Assembly (NCBI RefSeq): GCF_014251755.1
Contig: NZ_CP059200.1
Location: forward strand, 226,286-290,285
From: Blattabacterium cuenoti
GTDB lineage: Bacteria > Bacteroidota > Bacteroidia > Flavobacteriales > Blattabacteriaceae
Reading direction: 5' to 3'
Length of the DNA stretch: 64,000 bases
Shown: one piece after another, positions 17,679 to 26,112 of the stretch
How the letters are laid out: every line of letters begins with the position of its first letter
Position numbering within the stretch: the stretch's first letter is position 1
Notes under the pieces: generated by a model
What the model saw: only the letters and a program-made list of their open reading frames with translations
The model's database searches: none
Told to the model about the DNA's origin: nothing
Program-made: the position numbers and the translations under genes

Positions 17679-19961
17679 ATGAGAAAAAATATAAGTAATC
17701 TTCGTGAAGAATCTTTAGATTACCATAGCCAATTTCCTTCTGGAAAAATACAAATAACCCCTACAAAAAAATATAGAAGTCAAAAAGATTTATCTCTTGC
17801 TTATTCTCCAGGAGTTGCTGAACCTTGCAAGGAAATTGCTCGTTCTTCTATAGAAGTATATAAATACACATCTAAAGGAAATCTTGTAGCAGTGATTACT
17901 AATGGATCTGCTGTATTAGGTCTTGGTGATATTGGAGCATTAGCCTCTAAACCAGTTATGGAAGGAAAAGCTCTTTTATTTAAAATATTTTCCGGAATTG
18001 ATGTTTTTGATATAGAAATAGATGAATCTGATCCAGAAAAATTTATAGAAACAGTAAAAGCTATTGCTCCTACTTTTGGAGGAATTAATTTAGAAGATAT
18101 CAAAGCTCCAGAAGCTTTCGAAATAGAAAAAAGACTAAAAAAAGAACTTAATATTCCTGTCATGCATGACGATCAACATGGAACAGCTATTATTTCAGGA
18201 GCAGCATTACTGAATGCGATTACTTATGTAGATAAAAAAATTCATAAAATTAAAATGGTAGTAAATGGAGCCGGTGCGGCAGCTATTTCTTGTGCAAGAA
18301 CATATAAACAACTTGGAGTAAAACCTGAAAATATTTTGATGTTTGATAGTAAAGGGTTATTACATGCTTCAAGGAAAGATTTAAATAAAGAAAAAAAAGA
18401 ATTTACCGTAAATACTTTTCCCATTAAAAAATTGGAGGATGCTATTTATAATGCAGACGTTTTCATAGGGTTATCTATAGGAGGAATATTAACGCCTAAG
18501 ATGTTAAAAAGTATGGCTAAAGATCCAATTGTATTTGCTATGGCAAATCCTGATCCAGAAATCAATTATAATTTAGCTATTAAAGTACGTCCAGATGTGA
18601 TTATGGCTACAGGAAGAAGTGATTATCCCAATCAGGTGAATAACGTATTAGGATTTCCTTATATATTTAGAGGAGCATTAGATGTTCATGCTAATGTAAT
18701 TAATGATGAAATGAAACTTGCGGCAGTACATGCGATAGCTTCTTTAGCAAAAGAACCTGTTCCAGAACAGGTCAATATTGTTTATAATAAGAAAAATATT
18801 TCTTTTGGAAAAGAATATATCATTCCGAAACCTTTTGATAATCGTTTAATAACTCGTGTTGCTCCTGCTGTTGCAAAAGCAGCTATGGATTCTGGAGTAG
18901 CAAGAAATCCTATTTTAGATTGGAAAATTTATCAAGAAAAATTGCTTGATAGAATGGGTTATGAAACTAAAATACTTCGAATGATTCAAAACCGAGCCCG
19001 TACAAATCCTAAAAAAATTGTTTTTTGTAATGGAGAAGAATATGATATTCTTAAATCGGTTCAAATTCTTCACGAAGAAGGAATTGTTTCTATTTCCATA
19101 GTTTTAGGAAATGAAAATCGTATCAAACGTTTAATTCATGAAAATCATTTAGATGTTGAATTAGAAATTATAGATCCAGAAAAAGAAGAAAATATAAAAA
19201 AAGTAGAAGAATTTTCCAAAATTCTTTGGAAAAGAAGAAATAGAAAAGGGTTAACTTTATATGATTCAAAAATTCGTATGCGTACGAATGATCATTTTGG
19301 AGCTATGATGGTGGATCAAGGAAAGGCAGATGCTGTTCTTACAGGGTATTCTAAAAGTTTTTCATTAAGTTTACGTCCTTTGTTAGAAGTAATAGGAAAA
19401 GCTGATTTTATACACAACAAAACGGCAGGAATGATGATTTTATTAACAAAACGTGGACCTCTATTTTTAGCAGATACAGCCGTGATTCCAGATCCAACAA
19501 GTGAGGAGTTAGCTAGAATAGCTTTAATGGTTTCTCACGTGGTGCAAGGTTTCGATATAAAACCACGTATAGCTATGTTATCTTTTCAAAATTTTTCATC
19601 TAATCCTAAAATATCTTCTAAAGTTTCTCAAACAGTCTCTTTTTTACATAAAAAATATCCAGATTTGATAGTATATGGAGAAGTTCACCCTGATTTTGTT
19701 TTGAATGAATTTTTGTTATATAGAAAATTTCCTTTTTCTAAACTTGTTAAAAAAAGAGCAAATATTTTTATTTTTCCAAATTTAGAATCAGGAAATTTGA
19801 CTTATAAATTTATTAGAGGATTAGGAGATGTTCAAACTATTGGTCCTGTCATGTTAGGAATGCGGAAACCAGCACATATTATGCAAAAGCAATCTAGCAT
19901 AGAAGAAATAGTTAATCTAGCTACTTTGGCTGTAATAGATGCACAAATGAGATCAAATTAA
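17679..19961 (+). CDS. maeB: NADP-dependent malic enzyme with phosphotransacetylase-like domain
   Basis: MaeB decarboxylates malate to pyruvate with NADP. The 760-residue protein has the malic enzyme N domain with SLAYSPGVAEPC and MEGKALLFK, and the catalytic DIEIDESDPEKF and NLEDIKAPEAF region. The NADP-binding fold VNGAGAAAISCAR follows, and a C-terminal PTA-like domain lies from about residue 430 (MRTNDHFGAMMVDQGKADAVLTG). That domain is regulatory in known MaeB proteins. The ATG at 17679 matches the family start. A TTG extension from 17604 would overlap ccoH. Its 3' end overlaps murI by 9 bases at a hairpin. Confidence 0.95.
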   Translation: MRKNISNLREESLDYHSQFPSGKIQITPTKKYRSQKDLSLAYSPGVAEPCKEIARSSIEVYKYTSKGNLVAVITNGSAVLGLGDIGALASKPVMEGKALLFKIFSGIDVFDIEIDESDPEKFIETVKAIAPTFGGINLEDIKAPEAFEIEKRLKKELNIPVMHDDQHGTAIISGAALLNAITYVDKKIHKIKMVVNGAGAAAISCARTYKQLGVKPENILMFDSKGLLHASRKDLNKEKKEFTVNTFPIKKLEDAIYNADVFIGLSIGGILTPKMLKSMAKDPIVFAMANPDPEINYNLAIKVRPDVIMATGRSDYPNQVNNVLGFPYIFRGALDVHANVINDEMKLAAVHAIASLAKEPVPEQVNIVYNKKNISFGKEYIIPKPFDNRLITRVAPAVAKAAMDSGVARNPILDWKIYQEKLLDRMGYETKILRMIQNRARTNPKKIVFCNGEEYDILKSVQILHEEGIVSISIVLGNENRIKRLIHENHLDVELEIIDPEKEENIKKVEEFSKILWKRRNRKGLTLYDSKIRMRTNDHFGAMMVDQGKADAVLTGYSKSFSLSLRPLLEVIGKADFIHNKTAGMMILLTKRGPLFLADTAVIPDPTSEELARIALMVSHVVQGFDIKPRIAMLSFQNFSSNPKISSKVSQTVSFLHKKYPDLIVYGEVHPDFVLNEFLLYRKFPFSKLVKKRANIFIFPNLESGNLTYKFIRGLGDVQTIGPVMLGMRKPAHIMQKQSSIEEIVNLATLAVIDAQMRSN

Positions 19962-20759
19962 AAAAATGTGTTTTAAAAACACATTTTTTCCAAAAAGAAT
20001 TCGTACTTTTTTTTCAAAAAAAATGGGAATAGAGCTAGACGTATAAAAAATAGGAAATTTATTATAGATAGGATGGAAGCATAATAATTTTTCTTCACTT
20101 AATTTTTTTTTTATTTCTTGTACTACTATTTTTTGAATATCAATTAAATGAACTTTTCCATGAAAAAAATTTTTGATTTCTTGTTTCAAAAATAAATAAT
20201 GAGTACAAGCCAATAATATTGCATCTATTGATTTTAAGTGATTTAAATAATTTTTTATAATAGGATTTATTTTTTTTATTTCCCAACCATTTTCTATAAT
20301 AGGGGCTAATAAAGGAGTAGACATTTGAATGACATCTAAATGATGATAGTATCTTTTGATTTTTTTTGTATAAAAATTTGAATGTATCGTAGCAGGCGTA
20401 GCAATGATTCCTATTTTTTTATAAGAAAGAAAAACTGTGTTTTTTACAACAGGATCTATAACATTAAATATTAATATTTTTTTATGAAATTGTTTTTGAA
20501 TCAGATCCAAAGCATTAGATGCAATAGAATTGCATGCTATGACTAAAGCTTTACATTTTTTTTCATAAAGAAAAGAAGCGATTTTCATAGAATTTTTTAT
20601 AATAAATTCTTTAGATTTTTCTCCATAAGGCATATTTTTTGTGTCTCCAAAATAAATAAAATATTCATTAGGCATTTGAATTTTCATTTCTTTAGCTATT
20701 AAAAGTCCGCCAATTCCAGAATCAAATATCCCTATTGGAGATAATGGACTGATTTTCAT
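19953..20759 (-). CDS. murI: Glutamate racemase
   Basis: MurI makes D-glutamate for peptidoglycan. The 268-residue protein has the IGIFDSGIGGL start with the catalytic Asp-Ser and the two catalytic cysteines Cys76 (VIACNSIASNA) and Cys185 (LLACTHYLFL). YFGDTKNMPYG is also clear. The C-terminal residues NVFLKHIF are encoded by the palindrome that also looks like a terminator, so the tail is probably not under protein-level selection. The gene follows a small membrane ORF by two bases on the same strand. Confidence 0.95.
   Translation of the reverse strand: MKISPLSPIGIFDSGIGGLLIAKEMKIQMPNEYFIYFGDTKNMPYGEKSKEFIIKNSMKIASFLYEKKCKALVIACNSIASNALDLIQKQFHKKILIFNVIDPVVKNTVFLSYKKIGIIATPATIHSNFYTKKIKRYYHHLDVIQMSTPLLAPIIENGWEIKKINPIIKNYLNHLKSIDAILLACTHYLFLKQEIKNFFHGKVHLIDIQKIVVQEIKKKLSEEKLLCFHPIYNKFPIFYTSSSIPIFFEKKVRILFGKNVFLKHIFLI
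19961..19989. terminator. Bidirectional hairpin terminator between maeB and murI
   Basis: A near-perfect inverted repeat has arms AAAAAATGTGTTTT (19961-19974) and AAAACACATTTTTT (19976-19989). Read either way it gives an A-tract, a TGTGTTTT-type stem and a T-tract, the shape of an intrinsic terminator for both convergent genes. It begins at the last base of the maeB stop and lies wholly inside the murI coding sequence. Confidence 0.7.
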
Positions 20760-20761
20760 AT

Positions 20762-20974
20762 TTACATTAAATTAAATGGAAAACGAATTATAAAATCTAA
20801 TACAGAAAATAAAAATAAAACCGGATGAATAATTTTTTTATGTTGATTTTGATATAATTTTTTGTAAAAAAGAAGAAATATAAAAAATACTAGAATCATC
20901 GTGATTGTATGTTCAATCAGATTGAAACAAATTTTTTTTTGTTTGAAAAGATTAACAATCTCAATTTTATTCAA
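20762..20974 (-). CDS. Small hypothetical membrane protein
   Basis: The 70-residue ORF starts with TTG at 20974 and has no ATG before residue 26. One transmembrane stretch (MILVFFIFLLFY) and a second weakly hydrophobic segment ending in RFPFNLM are visible. The stop is two bases before the murI start, and this operon-like spacing is the main reason to keep it. I do not recognise the family. It could be a shortened remnant of a larger gene or a chance ORF. Confidence 0.4.
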   Translation of the reverse strand: MNKIEIVNLFKQKKICFNLIEHTITMILVFFIFLLFYKKLYQNQHKKIIHPVLFLFSVLDFIIRFPFNLM

Positions 20975-21005
20975 AATTTGAACAAGGATAATAATGAATA
21001 TTGAT

Positions 21006-21059
21006 AAATATCATTTCATTCCCATGATGAAAACAATCATCAACAAAATCATGATATTT
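21006..21059. other. Nested inverted repeats downstream of rpsT
   Basis: The 111-base gap between rpsT and the small membrane ORF contains an outer 9-bp inverted repeat (AAATATCAT at 21006-21014 with ATGATATTT at 21051-21059). Nested inside is a 6-bp repeat (TGATGA at 21025-21030 with TCATCA at 21037-21042, loop of six). No T-tract follows on the minus strand right after it, so it is not a classical terminator. It may be an RNA-processing or stability structure after rpsT. Confidence 0.35.
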
Positions 21060-21085
21060 TATTATAAAAATTTATTCATTATTTA

Positions 21086-21328
21086 TTAACTAATTAAAAT
21101 TTTTTTACTCAATTTTTTTTTCAATCTAGCAGCTTTATTCACATGTATAATATTTTTCTTGGCTAATTTATCTATCATGGAAAGAACAATAGAATATTGT
21201 TTTTTGTTTTTATTATCTATTAACAATTTTTTAATAGCTGTCTTAGTACTTTTATACGCATATTTATTACGTAATCGTCTAGTATGATTCTGTCTAATTC
21301 TTTTTAAAGAAGATAAATGATTTGCCAT
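21086..21328 (-). CDS. rpsT: 30S ribosomal protein S20
   Basis: S20 binds 16S rRNA in the small subunit. The 80-residue, highly basic protein opens MANHLSSLKRIRQNHTRRLRNKY and continues with helical Lys-rich segments, including HVNKAARLKKKLSKKI, as expected for bS20. The ATG lies 12 bases after the 3' end of tRNA-Glu on the same strand, so the two are probably transcribed together. Confidence 0.95.
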   Translation of the reverse strand: MANHLSSLKRIRQNHTRRLRNKYAYKSTKTAIKKLLIDNKNKKQYSIVLSMIDKLAKKNIIHVNKAARLKKKLSKKILIS

Positions 21329-21340
21329 AAAAAATAATTA

Positions 21341-21412
21341 TAGCCCATAGGGGAATTGAACCCCTCTTTCCAGGATGAAAACCTGACGTCCTAACCAATA
21401 GACGAATGGGCC
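21341..21412 (-). tRNA. tRNA-Glu (anticodon TTC)
   Basis: Read on the minus strand, the 72 bases fold as a cloverleaf. The acceptor GGCCCAT pairs with ATGGGCT, with a G-U first pair. The D-arm is GTCTATTGGTTAGGAC, the anticodon loop TTTTCAT holds TTC, and the T-arm is AGGGG-TTCAATT-CCCCT. The discriminator base is A. The 3' CCA is not encoded and must be added by the nucleotidyltransferase. Confidence 0.95.
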
Positions 21413-21483
21413 TTTGATCAAATAATAATTAATGATACAAATTAAATTTTTTTTATCTTTAATACAAGTATTTTGTTTTTGTT

Positions 21484-21491
21484 TATATTTG
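21484..21491 (+). promoter_or_regulatory. Candidate Bacteroidota -7 element upstream of the NlpC/P60 gene
   Basis: The bases read TATATTTG, a perfect TAnnTTTG -7 box. Transcription from it would begin near 21497, about 40-50 bases before a signal-peptide-like open frame that joins the NlpC/P60 gene and more than 110 bases before its first GTG. No clear -33 TTTG is visible at 19-21 bases upstream. Confidence 0.4.
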
Positions 21492-21612
21492 GGTATCTCT
21501 TTTCTTGATCTGTTTTTGTTTTAAACAATAAAAAAAGTTTATCATAAATTCTAAAATTCTTTTACTTATAATTTTTTATTATCATCTTATTTCTATTTCA
21601 TTATATGGAAAT

Positions 21613-22143
21613 GTGGAATGCAATAAAAAATATGAAAGAATTTCTTTCAGGAAAAAAAAACAAAATATGTATAGAAATAATTCAAAAAATTATTTTCAAT
21701 TTTTGAATCAAAAACTGTTTTTTAAAGAACAGATAGAATGCATTATAGAAAAAGCTAAAAATTACATGTATACTCCATATAAATATGGAGGAAATAATAC
21801 CAAAACTGGAATAGATTGTTCCGCTTTAATCAAAAATATTTTTGCCTCCTATCATATATTCTTACCACGTATTTCTTACAATCAAGCCCAAAAAGGTTTT
21901 TTTGTTCCCAAAAACAAAATAAAAAAAGGAGACTTATTATTTTTTTCAACAACAACAGGAATATCTAAAAAAATCAATCATGTAGGAATGGTGATCCATA
22001 CGAGCAATAAAAATATATCTTTTATTCATGCATCTACATCCAATGGAGTGATTATCTCTCAATTATATAAAAAATACTGGAATCATAAATTCATTATGGC
22101 AAGAAGAATTTTTTTTTCTTCAGAAGAAAGAAAAATCAATTAA
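21613..22143 (+). CDS. NlpC/P60 family cell wall endopeptidase
   Basis: The product has an NlpC/P60 cysteine peptidase domain, which cuts peptide bonds of peptidoglycan stems. Counting from the GTG at 21613, the catalytic residues are Cys69 (GIDCSALIKN), His123 (INHVGMVIH) and the polar third His139 (FIHAST). The GDLLFF and YGGNN segments also fit. The annotated start gives no export signal. The same frame is open upstream to a stop at 21529-21531 and would encode KKFIINSK followed by a hydrophobic run ending ISISLYG, a convincing signal peptide. No ATG, GTG or TTG starts it. Its 3' end overlaps convergent aroA by 24 bases. Confidence 0.85.
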   Translation: MECNKKYERISFRKKKQNMYRNNSKNYFQFLNQKLFFKEQIECIIEKAKNYMYTPYKYGGNNTKTGIDCSALIKNIFASYHIFLPRISYNQAQKGFFVPKNKIKKGDLLFFSTTTGISKKINHVGMVIHTSNKNISFIHASTSNGVIISQLYKKYWNHKFIMARRIFFSSEERKIN

Positions 22144-23373
22144 AAAACCTAAAGATTCTAAGTCCTTCCAAAAATTAGGATATGATTTTTCTACAACATT
22201 GGGTTTTTCTATTTTGATAAAATCATAGCATAATCCAAATGTAGAAAAAGACATTGCCATTCTGTGATCTTGATAAGTTCGAATTCTGATAAAAGAATCC
22301 ATTTTTTTTCTATAAAAATCTGTTATTTTTAAACAAGATTTCGTAATTTTTGTTATCACCCCAAATTTTAAAAGCTCTTCTTTCAATGCTTGTAATCTAT
22401 CTGTTTCTTTAATTTTCAATGTTTCTAATCCTTTTAAACTGCATTTAATGCCAATCGCTGCACAAGTAACAACAATAGTTTGAGCAAGATCTGGTGTTTT
22501 ATTCAAATCTAATTCAATAAATTTTGGTAATAAAAAATTCAATTTTTTCTTTAATGTTATTACATTTTTATCAAAAATAGTAGATATTCCAAAATATTGA
22601 TTGTATATATTACAAACTTCTTTATCTCCTTGCAAACTCTTATTGCTATATGAACGTAAAATAATATGGCTTTTCTTTGCAATAGCGGACATAGAATAAT
22701 AGTAAGAAGCAGAACTCCAATCTGATTCTACAGAAAAACATTTTTTTCCCTGATTTTTGATGGGATAAATATGAATCATTCTTTCTTTCCAATCAGCTTT
22801 TATTCCGGCTAAAGTCAGTAAATCGAAAGTCATTTTTATGTAGGGAATAGATGTAATATTTCCTTTTAAATAAATTTTTAATCCCATTTTAAATTGACTA
22901 GATATTAACATAAGAGAACTTATATACTGACTGCTAATTTTTGCATTCATATCTATTTCTCCTCCTAAAATTTTTTTTCCAAAAATTTGTATTGGAGGAA
23001 AGCCTTCTTTTTCTAAATAATAAATTTCGGATCCTAGCTTTTTTAGAGCTTCTACGAGTACAAAAATCGGCCTTTCTTTCATTCTATCTGATCCTGTTAA
23101 TATTACTTTTTTCCCTTCTTGTATAGAGAAATAAGAGGTTAAAAAACGCATAGCAGTTCCCGCATGATGAATATCTAATATATTAGAAGGACTAATTAAA
23201 CTTTTTTTTAATATTTTTGTATCTTCACAATTAGAAAGATTTTCAATATGAATGTCATCTTTATAAATAGCTTTTAAAATTAAAAGACGATTAGATATAC
23301 TTTTAGATCCCGTTATAGATATAGAACCATATAAGGCCCTCTTATTTTTGTAAATTTTAATATAAGAAGACAT
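22120..23373 (-). CDS. aroA: 3-phosphoshikimate 1-carboxyvinyltransferase (EPSP synthase)
   Basis: AroA adds the enolpyruvyl group to shikimate 3-phosphate in the route to chorismate, the substrate of TrpE. The 417-residue protein has the SITGSKSISNRLLIL start with the substrate-binding Lys-Ser, HAGTAMRFLTSYF in place of the usual N-AGTA-RFL, SSQYISSLML, the ESDWSSASYYYS block, and the KETDRLQALKEEL and TYQDHRMAMSF motifs. It is intact and of normal length. It is the third gene of a minus-strand run with the transketolase genes and the MazG-like gene. Confidence 0.95.
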   Translation of the reverse strand: MSSYIKIYKNKRALYGSISITGSKSISNRLLILKAIYKDDIHIENLSNCEDTKILKKSLISPSNILDIHHAGTAMRFLTSYFSIQEGKKVILTGSDRMKERPIFVLVEALKKLGSEIYYLEKEGFPPIQIFGKKILGGEIDMNAKISSQYISSLMLISSQFKMGLKIYLKGNITSIPYIKMTFDLLTLAGIKADWKERMIHIYPIKNQGKKCFSVESDWSSASYYYSMSAIAKKSHIILRSYSNKSLQGDKEVCNIYNQYFGISTIFDKNVITLKKKLNFLLPKFIELDLNKTPDLAQTIVVTCAAIGIKCSLKGLETLKIKETDRLQALKEELLKFGVITKITKSCLKITDFYRKKMDSFIRIRTYQDHRMAMSFSTFGLCYDFIKIEKPNVVEKSYPNFWKDLESLGFLIDFSFF

Positions 23374-23378
23374 ATTTT

Positions 23379-23714
23379 TTATTTCAATTTTTTATTTTTA
23401 TGATGTCTGACATGATCTCTTCTTTTCTTTTTTTCTAATTTTCTATGAAATGATTTTTCCAAATCTATTCCAGTCTGATTTGCTAAACAAATTATAATAA
23501 ATAATACATCTGATAATTCTTCTCCAAGATCTTCATTTTTTTTACAGTTTTTTTTTTTTGATTGTTCTCCATAATTTCTAGCAATAATTCTAGAAACTTC
23601 CCCCACTTCTTCAGATAAAAGAATTGTATTCGTTAATATATCAAAATAACGAATTCCATAATTTATGATCCAATTATGAACTAATTTTTGTAAATCTTTA
23701 ATTTCCAATATCAA
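23379..23714 (-). CDS. MazG-like nucleotide pyrophosphohydrolase
   Basis: This 111-residue all-alpha protein has the MazG/dUTPase-like metal motif LLSEEVGEVSRIIAR followed by EELSDVLFIIICLANQTGIDLE, with EE and E-x-x-D acid pairs that bind magnesium. It should hydrolyse a nucleoside triphosphate to the monophosphate. Which one is not visible. The only usable start is a TTG at 23714, five bases after the transketolase stop, since no ATG precedes the conserved region. A Lys-rich tail follows the domain. Confidence 0.8.
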   Translation of the reverse strand: MILEIKDLQKLVHNWIINYGIRYFDILTNTILLSEEVGEVSRIIARNYGEQSKKKNCKKNEDLGEELSDVLFIIICLANQTGIDLEKSFHRKLEKKKRRDHVRHHKNKKLK

Positions 23715-23718
23715 TAAC

Positions 23719-24696
23719 TTATTGTTTGTTTTTATTTTTCAAAACGAATTCTACATGATTTATAATAGATTCACGATCAATATCATATTTTTTTAAAAGT
23801 TCCATAGGCTTTCCACTTTCTCCAAAAATGTCGTTAACAGCTACTAAACTTTGAATAACAGACCATTTTTTATTCTTAACAGTGGTCAATACTCTGGCAA
23901 TACTTTCTCCTAATCCTCCCCAATAATTGTGTTCTTCTGCAGTAACAATACATTTTGTTTTATTAATCGATTTCAAAATTGTATGTTCATCTAATGGTTT
24001 AATTGTATGAACATTAATAACTTCACATTCTATTCCTTTTTTTTCGTATAAAATCTTAGATGCTTCTAAAGACTCCCAAACTAAATGTCCTGTACTAACA
24101 ATAGTAACATCTTTTCCCTCTGTTAATACTACCGCTTTTCCAATTTCAAATATTTGATCTTCATCTGTAAAATTAGCTACAGAAGGACGACCAAAACGTA
24201 AATATACTGGACCAAAATGATTAGATATGGCTATCGTTGCGGCATAAGTTTGATTATAATCACAAGTATTAATCACGGTCATACCAGGTAACATTTTCAT
24301 CATTCCTATATCTTCTAAACTTTGATGTGTTGCTCCATCTTCTCCTATCGTTAATCCAGAATGAGAAGCACATATTTTTACATTTTTGTAAGAATAAGCA
24401 ATGGACTGTCGTATTTGATCATAAACACGAGATGTAGCAAAATTAGCAAATGTTCCAGCAAATGGAATATATTCCCCAATACTAAGTCCAGCTGCAATTC
24501 CTATCATATTAGCTTCTGCGATTCCTATTTGAAAAAATCTTTCAGGAAATTCTTGTGAAAACTGATCCATAAACAAAGAAGTCGTAAGATCTGCACATAA
24601 TGCGACTACTTTATGATTTTTTCTTCCCAAAAAAGTTAAAGCTTTTCCAAAACCGGCTCTCGTTTCTTTTAGTCCTTGATTTTCATATTGTCTCAT
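23719..24696 (-). CDS. Transketolase, C-terminal subunit
   Basis: This 325-residue protein has the pyrimidine-binding and C-terminal domains of transketolase. It shows RAGFGKALTFLG, the catalytic-Glu block FQIGIAEANMIGIAAGL, FATSRVYDQIRQSIAYS, the GLTIGEDGATHQ loop, and a C-domain with VTAEEHNYWGGLG. It forms the active enzyme with the N-terminal subunit encoded 16 bases upstream. The enzyme moves two-carbon units in the pentose phosphate path. Two-gene transketolases are common in Bacteroidota and archaea. Confidence 0.93.
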   Translation of the reverse strand: MRQYENQGLKETRAGFGKALTFLGRKNHKVVALCADLTTSLFMDQFSQEFPERFFQIGIAEANMIGIAAGLSIGEYIPFAGTFANFATSRVYDQIRQSIAYSYKNVKICASHSGLTIGEDGATHQSLEDIGMMKMLPGMTVINTCDYNQTYAATIAISNHFGPVYLRFGRPSVANFTDEDQIFEIGKAVVLTEGKDVTIVSTGHLVWESLEASKILYEKKGIECEVINVHTIKPLDEHTILKSINKTKCIVTAEEHNYWGGLGESIARVLTTVKNKKWSVIQSLVAVNDIFGESGKPMELLKKYDIDRESIINHVEFVLKNKNKQ

Positions 24697-24712
24697 AATA
24701 AAAAAATATATA

Positions 24713-25570
24713 TTATAATGGATAGTCTCCTAAAGAAGTTTCAGGAAGTTGATGTAAAGCTTTCTTCAATTCTTCTTCATTGGGAGCTTTTCCATGCCAT
24801 GCATTATTTCCCACCATAAAATCTACACCATATCCCATTTGAGTATATAATATGATTAAAATAGGTTTTCCTTTTCCAGTTTCATTTTGGGCTTTTTTTA
24901 AAATGTTAATCACTTTTTCAATATTGTTTCCTTCTAATTCTTCTAGAACTTTCCAATCAAAGGATTCGAATTTTTTTTTTAAATCTCCTAAAGGTAATAC
25001 TTCATCTGTTGTCCCATCTATTTGTTGCCCATTATAATCTACAGTAGCTATATAATTATCTATTTTTCTAGAACCTGCATATAAAACTGCTTCCCAAATT
25101 TGTCCTTCATTTAATTCTCCATCTCCATGCAAACTGTAAATTATACTACTCAATTCTTTGTTTAGTTTTTTTGATAAAGCAGCACCAATAGATATAGACA
25201 TTCCTTGTCCTAAAGAACCAGAAGAAATTCGTATTCCGGGTAGTCCTCCATGTACAGATGGATGTCCTTGTAAACGAGAATTTAACTTTCTAAAAGTAGA
25301 TAATTCTTTAATCGAAAAAAAACCAGAACGAGCTAATATGCTATAATAAACAGGAGATATATGTCCATTGGATAAGAAAAAAAGGTCTTCTCCTTTCCCA
25401 TCTATAGAAAATTTATTTGAATTATAATGCATGATCTTTTGATATAAAGAAACCAAATACTCTGTACACCCTAAAGATCCACCAGGATGTCCAGATTTTG
25501 CGTTATTTACCATACGTAAAACATCTCTTCTCACTTGAATACACAAATCTTTTAAATAACGTACATTCAT
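24713..25570 (-). CDS. Transketolase, N-terminal subunit
   Basis: The 285-residue protein is the thiamine diphosphate-binding half of transketolase. It has AKSGHPGGSLGCTEYLV, LSNGHISPVYYSILA, SGSLGQGMSISIGAAL, and the ThDP/magnesium motif GDGELNEGQIWEA with VDYNGQQIDG. It ends with MGYGVDFMVGNNAWHGKAP. The ATG at 25570 matches the family. A TTG three codons earlier is less likely. The gene is divergent from smpB across 70 bases. Confidence 0.93.
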   Translation of the reverse strand: MNVRYLKDLCIQVRRDVLRMVNNAKSGHPGGSLGCTEYLVSLYQKIMHYNSNKFSIDGKGEDLFFLSNGHISPVYYSILARSGFFSIKELSTFRKLNSRLQGHPSVHGGLPGIRISSGSLGQGMSISIGAALSKKLNKELSSIIYSLHGDGELNEGQIWEAVLYAGSRKIDNYIATVDYNGQQIDGTTDEVLPLGDLKKKFESFDWKVLEELEGNNIEKVINILKKAQNETGKGKPILIILYTQMGYGVDFMVGNNAWHGKAPNEEELKKALHQLPETSLGDYPL

Positions 25571-25640
25571 TTTTTTCAATTTTTGTTTGTATATTTTTTT
25601 CGTGTTTGACTATTTCACAAAAGTAACAATTAATTTCATT

Positions 25641-26090
25641 ATGAGTATTCTCAATAGAAAAGCAAGATTTAAATATCATTTTATGGAACATTACGTATCT
25701 GGAATACAATTATTTGGTACAGAAGTAAAATCAATAAGACAAAATAAGGCCAATATAATGGAAAGTTTTTGTCAAATGAGACATGGAGAGTTGTATTCTA
25801 TCAATATGTATATAGCTGAATATAAATTTGGAACAAACTGGAATCACTCAAGTAGAAGAGAAAGAAAATTATTATTGAAAAAACAAGAATTAATAAAAAT
25901 CAATAAAAAATTAAAAAATCCAGGTTTAACTTTAATACCCATAGAATTATTTTTTAATGATAAAGGATATATAAAAATGAAAATAGTTTTAGCTAAAGGA
26001 AAAAAAACATATGATAAACGTGAATCTTTGCGTAAAAAAGATTTTTTTAGGGAAATTCAGCAATCTTTTAAATTAAAAAATCGTATTTAA
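25641..26090 (+). CDS. smpB: SsrA-binding protein SmpB
   Basis: SmpB binds tmRNA and brings it to stalled ribosomes for trans-translation. The 149-residue protein has the conserved RKARFKYHF start, YVSGIQLFGTEVKSIRQNKANI, FCQMRHGELYSINMYIAEY, and the C-terminal AKGKKTYDKRESLRKKD tail that mimics codon-anticodon pairing. The ATG at 25641 is the family start. An upstream TTG at 25587 would add 18 unrelated residues. The tmRNA gene itself is not in this window. Confidence 0.95.
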   Translation: MSILNRKARFKYHFMEHYVSGIQLFGTEVKSIRQNKANIMESFCQMRHGELYSINMYIAEYKFGTNWNHSSRRERKLLLKKQELIKINKKLKNPGLTLIPIELFFNDKGYIKMKIVLAKGKKTYDKRESLRKKDFFREIQQSFKLKNRI

Positions 26091-26112
26091 TTTATTTTTG
26101 AAATCAAATCTT

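Noticed and set aside
17801-18163. A 120-codon minus-strand ORF inside maeB
   Set aside because: It is antisense to conserved malic enzyme motifs, and its Ser/Ile-rich product fits reverse reading of Lys/Glu-rich codons.
24713-25570. Split transketolase read as a broken gene
   Set aside because: The two ORFs end and start cleanly at domain borders with separate start signals. Two-subunit transketolase is a known natural form.
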